Source: Pseudomonas putida | GTDB taxonomy: Bacteria > Pseudomonadota > Gammaproteobacteria > Pseudomonadales > Pseudomonadaceae | NCBI RefSeq assembly: GCF_022627325.1 | Contig: NZ_JAETZZ010000009.1 | Span: 124,001-188,000 of the forward strand | Reading direction: 5' to 3' | DNA: 64,000 bases | In this document: positions 36,125 to 45,178 of the stretch, piece after piece | Numbering within the stretch: position 1 is the stretch's first letter | How the letters are laid out: each line of letters starts with the position of its first letter | The notes under the pieces: generated by a model | What the model saw: only the letters and a program-made list of their open reading frames with translations | Database searches by the model: none | What the model was told of the DNA's origin: nothing | Position numbers and translations under genes: made by a program

Positions 36125-36399
36125 AGCCCTACAGGCTCGCCGCCAAGGCCGCCCTCACGCTGTGGGGGCGGCCCATGAACACAGGCGCATGCGGTGCCAT
36201 GCACCGCGGCTGCTTCGCAGGGCAACCCCGCGCCCACAACGACTCCTGATCTGCTGCATGCACCTTCTGCCTGTGCATAAGTCCATCTTGTTCCCCACCG
36301 CACCGCTGGCTTTGGCGAAACTGGCTCAACCGTCAGGTGCAACTCTGTTTTGCCCACGGAATCTGTTCGCCAAGGTGTGGATAAAGTGTTGGTGCATGG

Positions 36400-36428
36400 C
36401 TGGAGGCCATATATATAGAGGCCTCCAG
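36400..36428. other. Palindrome with AT-rich core
   Basis: CTGGAGGCC, then an 11-nt core ATATATATAGA, then GGCCTCCAG. It is placed between DnaA boxes. Confidence 0.75.
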
Positions 36429-36869
36429 GGCTTTGATCATAAACTGATCAGGTCTGAGCCGGCTTATCAGACTCAGGTAGCCCTATCTTCGAGTGGATTT
36501 GCCCACAATCGCTGTTAGCGGGTCTGTGGATAATCTGTTCGACACTAGCTGTAAGCCTTGCAACACAAGGGGTGTGGAGAATTGGTCAGAAAACGATCAA
36601 ATTAGATAAGACGTCTACTGTTGCAGGACTATCGGGGCTTCAAGTCGTTTATCCACAACCAGATTGCAGCGTTTGGCTCGATTGCCCACAATCTCTGTTG
36701 GTGTCTCTGTGGACAACGTGTACGGAGTAGCCTGTAGCCCACGAAATCCAAGGGCTTCATTGCTTTGATCAAATATTGACCAATTGCTTCGTAATCTTGC
36801 TTACAGCAGTGTAAGTGCACGCTGCAATGGGTGACTCACATGATGTGGGTAAGTCCTGCCGCCCCGTCA

Positions 36870-36881
36870 TTTTTGTCAGTT
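36870..36881 (+). promoter_or_regulatory. TTTTTGTCAGTT motif upstream of orphan Rhs gene
   Basis: Resembles TTTTTGCCAGTA (minus strand, 56624-56613) and CCTGCCAGTT (60689-60680) upstream of the other orphan Rhs genes in the window. It lies about 55 nt before the start. Candidate shared promoter element. Confidence 0.4.
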
Positions 36882-36936
36882 AGCAGCATTGCTCGCAGCT
36901 GTTAAGGTGAGGTATCACAACCAGTTGGGCTCTCAC

Positions 36937-37803
36937 ATGCACCCTGCGCCGCGCACATCCACGCGAACCCGTGTAGAAGGGCTTTCAAGGCCCTATCTGC
37001 CCTACGGTGCCCGCCTCCTGGAAGATGGCGCGTTCCTCGCCTTTACCGGGCAGCCTGTCGATCCTCTGACGGGCTGTTACCACTTGGGTAATGGCCGGCG
37101 GGCCTACAACCCGGTGTTGATGCGCTTTCAATCCCCTGATCCTTACAGCCCATTTTCAATCGGCGGGCTGAATCCCTACGCCTATTGTGGAGGCGACCCT
37201 GTCAACCGGGCAGACCCCAGTGGAGCGAGTTGGCTGAGCACGGTGATAAGTGGCGTCAGCCTATTTTCAAGCGCGGTCACTTTAAGCGGGGCTGTTACCC
37301 GGACGGCCCGAAATGTGGTCAATCGCCTGGCCGCCCAACATTCCCAATCCATTTATAACGCGCCGGACTACAGAACCCGGCTAGGTAACATTGCCTTCGT
37401 ATACACAGGAGGTATGGGGATGTTCGCGACGGGGTTCAACAGTGTAGAGCAAGGGTGGGTAGGTAATGTGCTGACCAGCCCTGGCCGTCGGCTGGGGCTG
37501 GGTAACGCGGTAGGAAACATAATAGGTGGTGGCTTCTCCAACGCCGAGGCGGCGCAGGCCGTATGGCGGGGGGTGGGGCAGCCTGGTGTGTCGGCGGGCA
37601 GGGTGGCTTGGGAAACGGTCTACGAAGTCACTGGCGCGAGGATGGTGGTTGAAGGGGCTTCCTACGTATGGGGAAGCGCAAGGGCATTGGGGGCGCGGAT
37701 ACATTCGGCTTATAGTGCGGCTGCGGAGGCTTGGCGAAGCTGGGGTCCCCGTCAAACTCCGAGTGCACCCCCTGACATACCTATGCAGGAAATCAGACGC
37801 TGA
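36937..37803 (+). CDS. Orphan RHS repeat-associated core protein (N-truncated type)
   Basis: A 288-residue protein carrying the Rhs core but no long Rhs repeat barrel. The core spans about residues 24-90: FTGQPVDPLTGCYHLGNGRR, YNPVLMRFQSPDPYSPFS, then LNPYAYCGGDPVNRADPSG. After DPSG the 200-residue C-terminus is unique, Gly/Ala-rich and partly hydrophobic. It lacks the SLYFYQ-type N-module seen in the copies at 56-60 kb. The start is uncertain; in-frame GTG 36907 and TTG 36889 are alternatives. There is no T6SS gene or recognisable immunity gene beside it. It is flanked by catabolic operons, which looks like an insertion. Confidence 0.75.
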   Translation: MHPAPRTSTRTRVEGLSRPYLPYGARLLEDGAFLAFTGQPVDPLTGCYHLGNGRRAYNPVLMRFQSPDPYSPFSIGGLNPYAYCGGDPVNRADPSGASWLSTVISGVSLFSSAVTLSGAVTRTARNVVNRLAAQHSQSIYNAPDYRTRLGNIAFVYTGGMGMFATGFNSVEQGWVGNVLTSPGRRLGLGNAVGNIIGGGFSNAEAAQAVWRGVGQPGVSAGRVAWETVYEVTGARMVVEGASYVWGSARALGARIHSAYSAAAEAWRSWGPRQTPSAPPDIPMQEIRR

Positions 37804-37838
37804 CACGGCGATGCGCCGTGCCAGCGGGGCGGGGCGCG

Positions 37839-39131
37839 TTACTGCGCTTTCACCTCTTTCAGGTAGGGAGCAGGCTCTGCGCCCAAATTGGCCAACACGC
37901 GGTCGCTGTACCAGTCAATGAAGTTGACCACACCGAACTCGTAAGTCTTCGAGTAGGGCCCCGGCTGATACGCCGTGGAGTTGATACCGCGCTGGTTTTC
38001 TTCGGCCAGGCGGCGGTCCTGGTCGTTGGTGGCGTCCCACACCTTGCGCATGCGCTCCGGGTCGTAGTCCACGCCTTCCACGGCATCCTTGTGCACCAGC
38101 CACTTGGTGGTGACCATGGTCTCCTGGGCGCTGATCGGCCACACGGTGAACACGATCATGTGGTCGCCCATGCAGTGGTTCCACGAGTGCGGCAGGTGAA
38201 GGATGCGCATCGAGCCCAGGTCCGGGTTCTTGATGCGGCCCATCAGTTTCTGGCACGCCTGTTTGCCGTCCATGGTCATCGACACGGTGCCCTTGAGCAG
38301 CGGCATGCGCACGATGCGGTTACGCAGGCCATGGCTCTTGTGCAGGTACGGGATCTTCTCGGCTTCCCAAGCGGCGGCGGAGGCCGCCACGTGGTCCTTG
38401 AATTCCTGGCTGGCGCGCGGGTCGTTGGTGTCGTCCCACTCCAGCAGGGTTTGCAGCAACTCCGGGTGCGAGCCGGAGCAGTGGTAGCACTCGCGGTTGT
38501 TTTCCAGCACCAGCTTCCAGTTGGCCTTTTCCATCAAGGTGGTTTGCACTGCCACCTTGGTGTTCTCCATGTCATACGGTTCCATGTAGTGGTCCAGGGT
38601 GGCCAGGAACTCGTCGATCGCAGGTGGGTTTTCCGCCAGGCTGATGAAGATGTAGCCACCGGCGACTTTTACGTTCACAGGCTTGAGGCCGTACTCTTTC
38701 ATGTCGAAGTCGGCGCCCATTTCAGTACCTGCGAACAGCAGGCGGCCGTCCAGTTCATACGTCCACTGGTGGTAATGGCAGACCAGCTTTGCCACTTTGC
38801 CTTTCTCGTTGACGCACAGGCGTGAGCCACGATGGCGGCAGACGTTGTGGAAGGCATGCACCTTACCTTCGCTTCCGCGCACCACGATGATCGGGTTCTT
38901 GCCGATCTGCAGGGTGATGTAGTTGCCCTTGGCCGGGATTTCGCACGTCATGCCGGCAATCAGCCATTCCTTGTGGAAGATCTCCTGCATGTCGATCTGG
39001 AACAGACGCTCGTCGGTGTAGAACGGCTGGGGCAGCGAGTAGGTGCGCTCGCGGGTCTGCAGCATCTCGGCGGTGGCCTTGCGTGCAGCTTCCAGTGGAT
39101 CGCCCAGGCTCAGGGTTGCGGTGACGTCCAT
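37839..39131 (-). CDS. gbcA: Glycine betaine demethylase, Rieske oxygenase subunit
   Basis: Rieske non-heme iron oxygenase of 430 residues that demethylates glycine betaine to dimethylglycine, releasing formaldehyde. The Rieske cluster motif is CRHRGSRLC ... CHYHQW (about 98-121), and the mononuclear iron site includes NNRECYHCSGSHPELLQ (about 208-224). ATG 39131 follows GAGGATT; the longer ORF start is not supported. It is divergent from its reductase gbcB and convergent with the orphan Rhs gene. Confidence 0.95.
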   Translation of the reverse strand: MDVTATLSLGDPLEAARKATAEMLQTRERTYSLPQPFYTDERLFQIDMQEIFHKEWLIAGMTCEIPAKGNYITLQIGKNPIIVVRGSEGKVHAFHNVCRHRGSRLCVNEKGKVAKLVCHYHQWTYELDGRLLFAGTEMGADFDMKEYGLKPVNVKVAGGYIFISLAENPPAIDEFLATLDHYMEPYDMENTKVAVQTTLMEKANWKLVLENNRECYHCSGSHPELLQTLLEWDDTNDPRASQEFKDHVAASAAAWEAEKIPYLHKSHGLRNRIVRMPLLKGTVSMTMDGKQACQKLMGRIKNPDLGSMRILHLPHSWNHCMGDHMIVFTVWPISAQETMVTTKWLVHKDAVEGVDYDPERMRKVWDATNDQDRRLAEENQRGINSTAYQPGPYSKTYEFGVVNFIDWYSDRVLANLGAEPAPYLKEVKAQ

Positions 39132-39427
39132 CGTGTAATCCTCGGGGCCGTATTCGGCCGGCAAAAGGTGGCTAATCGTTGTTGTGGTGCCGCAAGAGCA
39201 TCTGTGAAAAAACAGCAGGTTCTTTTGCCGTGGAGTGTGCGTCCGAAGACGCCGCGAACCGTATCCATGGGCGACATGGCCGATTTGAATTACGACGCGC
39301 CAGCCCTTGTAGCACGGGGCTGGTCGCGATAAGCACGCCGATGTCGCAGGCAGGAATGTGCGACGCCTTCAGCTTGCGCATTATCGCAGCCATGAAAAGG
39401 GCCATTAGTCGGCCGCTGGAGATGAAC
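39132..39427. promoter_or_regulatory. Divergent promoter region gbcA / gbcB
   Basis: A 296-base gap with the ATGTCGC heptamer at 39341-39347, followed by a partial mirror GTGCGACGCC (39358-39367). It is a likely GbdR control region for both genes. Confidence 0.55.
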
Positions 39428-40528
39428 ATGTCCGATACTTTCCTCAATCCGGTCACCACCCAGACCTGGGCCAATGGCCGCCACATCGTGCGTTGCGTCA
39501 AGGTCATCCAGGAGACCTGGGACGTGCGCACCTTCTGCTTCATGGCCGACCAGCCGATCATGTTCTTCTTCAAGCCTGGGCAGTTCGTCACCCTGGAACT
39601 GGAGATCGAAGGCAAGCCGGTGATGCGCTCCTACACCATCTCCAGTTCGCCGTCGGTGCCCTACAGCTTTTCGATCACCGTCAAGCGGGTGCCAGGCGGG
39701 CATGTGTCCAACTACCTGCACGACACCATGCACGAAGGCTTTGAAGTGCCTGTGCACGGCCCGGTGGGGCTGTTCAACGCCATCGACTTCCCGGCTGCCA
39801 AGGTGCTGTACCTCTCTGGCGGTGTCGGTATCACGCCGGTGATGTCCATGGCCCGCTGGTTCTACGACACCAATGCCAATGTCGACATGGTGTTCGTGCA
39901 CAGCGCCCGCTCCCCCAAGGACATCATCTACCACCGCGAACTGGAGCAGATGGCGTCCCGCATCCCCAACTTCAGCCTGCACATCATTTGCGAGAAGCAC
40001 GGTCTGGGTGAGCCTTGGGCGGGTTATCGCGGCTATCTGAACCAACGGCTGATGGAACTGATCGCGCCCGATTACATGGAGCGCGAGGTGTTCTGCTGCG
40101 GCCCGACGCCCTACATGACTGCGGTCAAGCGCATGCTCGAGGCGGTCGGCTTCGACATGAAGAACTACCACGAGGAGTCGTTCGGCGCGACGCCGGCAGA
40201 GGCCAAGGCCGATGCCGTGGAGCATGCCGAGCAGGCGGCCGATGCGCCGGAAGTGGACGTGTCCGAGCTCAACCTGGTGGAGTTCATCGGCAGCGAGAAG
40301 AGCATCCGGGTCGTTCCTGGCGAGACCGTGCATGCGGCGGCGGCCAAGGTCGGGCTGATGATCCCCAAAGCTTGCGGCATGGGCATCTGCGGGACCTGCA
40401 AGGTGCTCAAGCTGGGTGGCGAGGTGGAGATGGAGCACAACGGCGGGATTACCGAGGAAGATGAAGCCGAGGGCTATATCCTATCGTGCTGCAGCGTACC
40501 CAAAGGGGACGTGCGGATCGATTACTGA
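39428..40528 (+). CDS. gbcB: Glycine betaine demethylase, ferredoxin reductase subunit
   Basis: A 366-residue electron-transfer partner of GbcA. The order is FAD-binding domain (RSYTISSSP, about 68-76), NAD domain (SGGVGITPVMSMARWF, FCCGPTPYM), and a C-terminal plant-type [2Fe-2S] ferredoxin domain with CGMGICGTCKVL and a final CC (about 317-355). I chose ATG 39428 (MSDTFLNPV), with GGAG 6 nt upstream, over 39422 or earlier starts. Confidence 0.94.
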   Translation: MSDTFLNPVTTQTWANGRHIVRCVKVIQETWDVRTFCFMADQPIMFFFKPGQFVTLELEIEGKPVMRSYTISSSPSVPYSFSITVKRVPGGHVSNYLHDTMHEGFEVPVHGPVGLFNAIDFPAAKVLYLSGGVGITPVMSMARWFYDTNANVDMVFVHSARSPKDIIYHRELEQMASRIPNFSLHIICEKHGLGEPWAGYRGYLNQRLMELIAPDYMEREVFCCGPTPYMTAVKRMLEAVGFDMKNYHEESFGATPAEAKADAVEHAEQAADAPEVDVSELNLVEFIGSEKSIRVVPGETVHAAAAKVGLMIPKACGMGICGTCKVLKLGGEVEMEHNGGITEEDEAEGYILSCCSVPKGDVRIDY

Positions 40529-40541
40529 TCCGGTAATTGCT

Positions 40542-40560
40542 GGGGCCGCAAAGCGGCCCC
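40542..40560. terminator. Bidirectional terminator between gbcB and mcp
   Basis: Perfect 8-bp stem GGGGCCGC/GCGGCCCC with an AAA loop, between convergent genes. Confidence 0.75.
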
Positions 40561-40567
40561 GGTGCTG

Positions 40568-42193
40568 TCAGGTGCGAAAGCGCGCCACCAGCCCATTCAA
40601 ATCCACAGCCAGGCGCGACAGCTCTGCGCTCGCCGCGCTGGTCTGATGTGCGCCGGTCGCGCTCTGCACCGACAAGTCATTGATGTTCACCAGGTTGCGG
40701 TCAACCTCTCGCGCCACCTGGGCTTGTTCTTCCGCCGCGCTGGCGATTACCAGGTTGCGTTCATTGATCTGCGCCACAGCCCCGGCAATGGTGTCCAGCG
40801 CCATACCGGCGCCCTTGGCGATGTTCAGCGTCGACTCGGCGCGTTCGGTGCTGGTGCGCATCGATTCGACCGCCTGTTCGGTGCCGCCTTGGATGCTGCC
40901 GATCATCCGTTCGATTTCGCTGGTCGACTGCTGGGTACGGTGTGCCAGCGCACGCACTTCATCCGCCACCACCGCAAACCCACGGCCCGCTTCGCCGGCA
41001 CGCGCCGCTTCGATGGCCGCATTGAGCGCCAGCAGGTTGGTCTGGTCGGCCAGGCCGCGGATCACATCCAGTACCTTGCCGATGTCGCGCGATTGTTCGG
41101 CCAAGTGAGTGATCAGTTTGGCGGTGGCCTGCACATCACCGCTCATCCGCTCGATCGCGCCTACGGTTTCCAGCACCAGGTCACGCCCGTCGCCGGTCGA
41201 GCGGCTGGCTTCGCTGGAGGCTTCTGAGGTGCTCACAGCGTTACGCGCCACTTCCTCGACGGCGCTGGTCATTTCGGTCACCGCCGTGGCGGCCTGCTCG
41301 ATCTCATTGTTCTGCTGTTGCAGGCCGCGCGCGCTCTCGTCGGTAACGGCGTTCAGCTCTTCGGCGGCCGACGCCAGCTGGGTAGCGGAGCCCGCGATCA
41401 GCTGCAGGGTGTCGCGCAATTTTTCCTGCATGCGCCCCATCGCGCGCAGCAGGCGCGCGGCCTCATCGGTGCCTTCGGCGCGGATGGTATGGGTCAGGTC
41501 ACCGTCGGCAATCTGCTCGGCGGCCTGGAGGGCTGCGTCGATGGGTTTGACGATGCTGCGGGTCAGCAGCAACGCGCAGAGGAAGGTCAGCACGGATGCG
41601 GCAACCAGCAGGCCGATTACCAGGACGAAGGCCGCTGAGTACTGGTTGGCGGCGGTTTCGTTGGTCTCGCGGGTCTGGTCGGTGTTGATCCGCACCAGGG
41701 TGTTCATGACCTTGTTGATTTGCTCGGAGTTGGCCAGCAGGTCGCGGTTGAGCAGGTCACGCAGTTCATCAGTGCGGTTGGCCTGGCTCAGGCTGCGCAT
41801 GCGCGACTCCAGCTGACGGTACTGGTTGAGCAGTTCGGTGTACTGGTCGAAGGCGGCCTGTTCGTCTGCCGCGCTGATCAGTGGCAGGTAGGCCTGGCGA
41901 GCGCGGTCGATCTCGGCGTTGCGCTGGTCCAACAGGTTGAGGGTGTCGCGCTGTACTTCCGGTTCGCGGTTGAGCAGCAATCGGTAGGCGAGGGTGCGCA
42001 GGCGCAGGTTGAGCGAGGTCAGCTCGTCCAGGGTCTTGATACTGGGCACGCTGATGTTTTCGATGGCAAGGCCCGCCTGGCGGATGTTGCCCATCTGCAT
42101 GAGCGAGAAGATACCAAGGCCGAGCATGAGCAAGCCGATCAAGGCGAACCCGAGCAAGGCGCGGGGGGCGATATTCATGTTGCGTAGGGACAT
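40568..42193 (-). CDS. Methyl-accepting chemotaxis protein (4HB sensor)
   Basis: A 541-residue chemoreceptor. Helix 1 is at about 10-30 ([17 protein letters not shown]), then a four-helix-bundle-type periplasmic domain to about 188. Helix 2 is [22 protein letters not shown], followed by HAMP (about 212-265). The cytoplasmic hairpin contains the invariant tip [23 protein letters not shown] segment. The ligand is unknown. Its placement convergent with gbcB, in the middle of betaine catabolism genes, makes a methylated amine or amino acid a reasonable but untested guess. Confidence 0.9.
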   Translation of the reverse strand: MSLRNMNIAPRALLGFALIGLLMLGLGIFSLMQMGNIRQAGLAIENISVPSIKTLDELTSLNLRLRTLAYRLLLNREPEVQRDTLNLLDQRNAEIDRARQAYLPLISAADEQAAFDQYTELLNQYRQLESRMRSLSQANRTDELRDLLNRDLLANSEQINKVMNTLVRINTDQTRETNETAANQYSAAFVLVIGLLVAASVLTFLCALLLTRSIVKPIDAALQAAEQIADGDLTHTIRAEGTDEAARLLRAMGRMQEKLRDTLQLIAGSATQLASAAEELNAVTDESARGLQQQNNEIEQAATAVTEMTSAVEEVARNAVSTSEASSEASRSTGDGRDLVLETVGAIERMSGDVQATAKLITHLAEQSRDIGKVLDVIRGLADQTNLLALNAAIEAARAGEAGRGFAVVADEVRALAHRTQQSTSEIERMIGSIQGGTEQAVESMRTSTERAESTLNIAKGAGMALDTIAGAVAQINERNLVIASAAEEQAQVAREVDRNLVNINDLSVQSATGAHQTSAASAELSRLAVDLNGLVARFRT

Positions 42194-42470
42194 GGCGGGA
42201 CGAATCCAGGCAAAAGGAGTGGACGCGTTCCCTGCGACGAAATATGACTTGCCTGGCTATCGGTCGTGACTGGCCAGTCTTGAGTGTGAACGGCAAAAAT
42301 TGTGAGCCTGCTATCCATTTACCTGACCGGCGGTTGACCCAGGTCGGAACAAGGCGCCCGATACCCTGTCAATCTGCGGGTTAGAAACCTTGAGATTCCG
42401 ATATTTAATGGCGAGTGCTCACACTTTTCTTTATCGTGTGCGCCCTTTGCAACAACCCGAGATAGACCCC

Positions 42471-42701
42471 ATGCTGGAAGCCTCCCTGAATCAACTCGAG
42501 CAACTGGTCAGCGACCTGATGCAGAAAAACGCTCAACTCACCGAGCAGAACACCACGCTTGGCCAGGAACTGGCCCAAGCCAAGGAAGAGAACGAAACCC
42601 TGCAACTGTCGTTGATGGAGCAGGAAGAAAAGCACGGTGCCACCGCTGCGCGCATCCAGGCGCTGGTTGAACGCGCCAGCGCAGGTGTCGTCGGCGCATG
42701 A
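42471..42701 (+). CDS. ZapB-like coiled-coil protein (TIGR02449 type)
   Basis: A 76-residue all-helical protein, MLEASLNQLEQLVSDLMQKN at the start, with continuous heptads and many Gln/Glu. Proteins like this sit upstream of zapA in many gammaproteobacteria and are thought to help the division ring. I took ATG 42471 rather than the longer upstream ORF start. Its stop overlaps the zapA start (ATGA), so the two are translationally coupled. Confidence 0.82.
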   Translation: MLEASLNQLEQLVSDLMQKNAQLTEQNTTLGQELAQAKEENETLQLSLMEQEEKHGATAARIQALVERASAGVVGA

Positions 42702-43000
42702 GACTGCAAGCGCAGCCGGTCAATGTCGTGTCGATCCTCGGCAACGACTATTCGATCAAGGCGCCCGAAGGCCAGGAAGAAACCCTGGCGCAGGCGGTAC
42801 GCATGCTCAACACCGCCCTTGCCGAAACCAAACGTTCGTACCCGACCCTGATCGGCGACAAGCTGCTGGTGCTGGCCGCCCTGAATCTGTGTTCCAAGCA
42901 GGTTGAACTGCAGAAGGAACATCAGCAGACACTGGAGCGTACACAGGCACAGATCGACGCCACGGTGGACGCGATCGTTCGGACCATCGCCGAACAGTAA
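42698..43000 (+). CDS. zapA: ZapA-like cell division protein
   Basis: A 100-residue FtsZ-associated protein. It shows VNVVSILGNDYSIKAPEGQE and the long helix starting EETLAQAVRMLNTALAETKR. Pseudomonas zapA is normally followed by the 6S RNA gene and a 5-formyl-THF cyclo-ligase gene; neither is here, and a terminator follows within 20 nt. This may therefore be a second zapA or a relocated copy. Only a genome-wide look would tell. Confidence 0.85.
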   Translation: MRLQAQPVNVVSILGNDYSIKAPEGQEETLAQAVRMLNTALAETKRSYPTLIGDKLLVLAALNLCSKQVELQKEHQQTLERTQAQIDATVDAIVRTIAEQ

Positions 43001-43015
43001 AAGCACGCTGTCAGT

Positions 43016-43047
43016 ACTGCGGGGACGGGTTTGCCTGCCCCCGCAGT
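43016..43047 (+). terminator. Terminator after zapA
   Basis: Stem ACTGCGGGG/CCCCGCAGT with a 14-nt loop, followed by CTCTG. Strong stem, weak T-run. Confidence 0.6.
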
Positions 43048-43137
43048 CTCTGCAACCTTGTCGCAGGTCGCTGGTATTAATGGATACCTGAGTGTATACA
43101 CTTTCCCCCAAACAATTATTCCTGGGGAGGAAGGGGC

Positions 43138-45075
43138 ATGGGTATCTGGCGTCGAAGTATCCAGTGGCAATTGATCGCGAGCATGGGCGCGGCACTGCTG
43201 GCGAGCATCCTGGTGGTCGTGATCATTTTCACCGTGGCGCTCAACCGCCTCACCGATCGCTATCTGGTCGACACAGCCCTCCCGGCCAGCATCGAAGCCA
43301 TTCGCAACGACATCGAGCGAATGCTCGGCAAGCCGCTGGTTGCCGCAGCCGACATCGCCGGCAACACGCTGCTGCGTGACTGGCTGGCCGCCGGTGAAGA
43401 CGCCGGCGAAATGCCACGCTTTATCGAATACCTACAGGCCGCCAAGCAGCGCAACCAGGCCTTCACCACGCTTTTCGCCTCGACCGAAACCGGCCACTAC
43501 TACAACGAAAATGGCTTGGACCGCACCCTCAGCCGCGACAACCCCAAAGACACGTGGTTTTACGGCTACATCGACAGCGGCGCCGAGCGCCTGATCAATA
43601 TCGATATCGACGGTTCCACGGGCGAGCTGGCGCTGTTCATCGATTACCGTGTGGAAAAGGACGGCAAGTTGGTCGGTGTGGCCGGCATGGGCCTGCGCAT
43701 GACCGAGTTGTCACAACTGATCCATGACTTCAGCTTTGGCGAGCACGGCAAGGTGTTTCTGGTACGCAACGATGGCTTGATCCAGGTGCATCCGGACGCT
43801 GCCCTCAGCGGCAAGCGACAGCTTGCGCAACAGCTCGATGAACAGGCGGCCAAGGCGGTGATCAGCGGTGAGCCGGGTTTGCGCACCAGCCGATTCCAGC
43901 GTGACGGTGAAGACTTTCTGGCCTTGGGCTTACCCCTGCGCGACCTGAACTGGACCTTGGTTGCCGAGGTGCCGGAGTCAGAGATCTATGCACAGATGCG
44001 TCAGGCCCTCTGGCTTACCACGTTGATCGGCGGTGGTGTGGCGCTGCTTTCGCTGTTGCTGGTGGTGGTGCTGGCGCGTGGCTTGGTACAGCCTGTGCGC
44101 CGAGTGACTGCCGCGTTGGTGCAGATAGGCAGTGGCGGCGGCGACCTCAGCCATCGTCTGGACGATTCGCGTCAGGACGAACTGGGCGAACTGGCCCGCG
44201 GATTCAACCGATTTCTCGACAGCCAGCGCGGCCTGATCGGCGAAGTGCTGCGCACCACCGAGCGCTTGCATCGTGCAGTCGAGCAGGTGACGCAGGTGGT
44301 GGACAACACGGCCGAACGTTCCGGGCGGCAGCAGGAAATGACCGAAATGGTCGCCACCGCCGTGCACGAAATGGGGCTTACCGTGCAGGACATTGCCCGC
44401 AACGCCGGCGATGCTGCGCAAGCTTCGCAGTCAGCGCGTGAGGAAGCCTTGCAGGCGCGTGAGGTGGTACGCCGGTCGATCCAAGGTATCGAGGGCATGT
44501 CGGGTGATATCGGCAAGGCGGCGGATGCGGTGGCGCAACTGGCCGACGAAGTCGCCTCCATCGATGAAGTATTGGCGGTGATCCGCAGCATCTCCGAGCA
44601 GACCAACCTTTTGGCGCTCAATGCTGCCATCGAGGCGGCGCGGGCAGGGGAGATGGGGCGCGGCTTTGCCGTGGTGGCCGATGAGGTGCGGACGCTGGCG
44701 CGGCGTACCCAGGTGTCCACCGATGAAGTTCAGCAGATGATCCAGCGCCTCAAGCACGGCGCAGGTTCGGCGGTGACGTCGATGCAGGCGGGGCAGCAGG
44801 CGACGGGGAGTGGCGTGGCGTCGAGCCAGCGAACCGGGGCCTCGTTGGGGGCGATTACCGACCAGGTCGAGCACATCAGCGACATGAACCACCAGGTGGC
44901 CACGGCGACGGAAGAGCAGTCGGCGGTGACCGAGGAGATCAACCGGACGGTGCAGGGGATTTCTGACCTGGCCAGGCAGACCGCGGCGGAAGTGCAGGGG
45001 TGTCGGCAGGAATGCCAGGCGTTGCGCGGGCTGGCCGATGACCTGGCCCGGCAGATGAGTGGGTTCAAGCTTTAA
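43138..45075 (+). CDS. Methyl-accepting chemotaxis protein (dCache sensor, McpH-like)
   Basis: A 645-residue chemoreceptor with a double-Cache periplasmic domain (about 35-280). The N-terminal helix is [21 protein letters not shown]. The sensor shows [16 protein letters not shown] and [20 protein letters not shown], the usual dCache core. The second helix is [23 protein letters not shown], then HAMP and the signalling hairpin with [20 protein letters not shown]. Similarity to the P. putida purine receptor McpH is from memory of this locus; the ligand is not shown by sequence. Confidence 0.9.
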   Translation: MGIWRRSIQWQLIASMGAALLASILVVVIIFTVALNRLTDRYLVDTALPASIEAIRNDIERMLGKPLVAAADIAGNTLLRDWLAAGEDAGEMPRFIEYLQAAKQRNQAFTTLFASTETGHYYNENGLDRTLSRDNPKDTWFYGYIDSGAERLINIDIDGSTGELALFIDYRVEKDGKLVGVAGMGLRMTELSQLIHDFSFGEHGKVFLVRNDGLIQVHPDAALSGKRQLAQQLDEQAAKAVISGEPGLRTSRFQRDGEDFLALGLPLRDLNWTLVAEVPESEIYAQMRQALWLTTLIGGGVALLSLLLVVVLARGLVQPVRRVTAALVQIGSGGGDLSHRLDDSRQDELGELARGFNRFLDSQRGLIGEVLRTTERLHRAVEQVTQVVDNTAERSGRQQEMTEMVATAVHEMGLTVQDIARNAGDAAQASQSAREEALQAREVVRRSIQGIEGMSGDIGKAADAVAQLADEVASIDEVLAVIRSISEQTNLLALNAAIEAARAGEMGRGFAVVADEVRTLARRTQVSTDEVQQMIQRLKHGAGSAVTSMQAGQQATGSGVASSQRTGASLGAITDQVEHISDMNHQVATATEEQSAVTEEINRTVQGISDLARQTAAEVQGCRQECQALRGLADDLARQMSGFKL

Positions 45076-45178
45076 ACACGCAGGCCAGGTTACGGTCCAT
45101 CGTGACCCATGCCGCTCCCGGAGTGCCGGCGCCAATGGAAGCGGCGTTGGTACGGTGGGCGGCTAACCCAAAAGATGC

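Larger units (their letters stand above)
36125..36936. other. Non-coding stretch with DnaA-box cluster and AT-cored palindrome
   Basis: An 812-base gap between etfB and the orphan Rhs gene, lower in GC than either side. It holds four matches to TTATNCACA: TGTGCATAA 36272-36280, TGTGGATAA 36376-36384 and 36525-36533, and TTATCCACA 36649-36657. One-mismatch copies lie at 36573-36581 (TGTGGAGAA) and 36708-36716 (TGTGGACAA). It also has the palindrome at 36400-36428 and repeated TTGCCCAC...TGTGGAtAA units. No gene is supported within it. Confidence 0.75.

Noticed and set aside
36125..36936. Small coding genes in the DnaA-box gap
   Set aside because: The short ORFs (for example 36057-36518, 36629-36820) lack ribosome sites and domain-like sequence and cross the repeats.
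43001..43137. 6S RNA downstream of zapA
   Set aside because: The gap is only 137 nt and is occupied by a terminator and the chemoreceptor promoter; no 6S-like closing stems or bubble are present.
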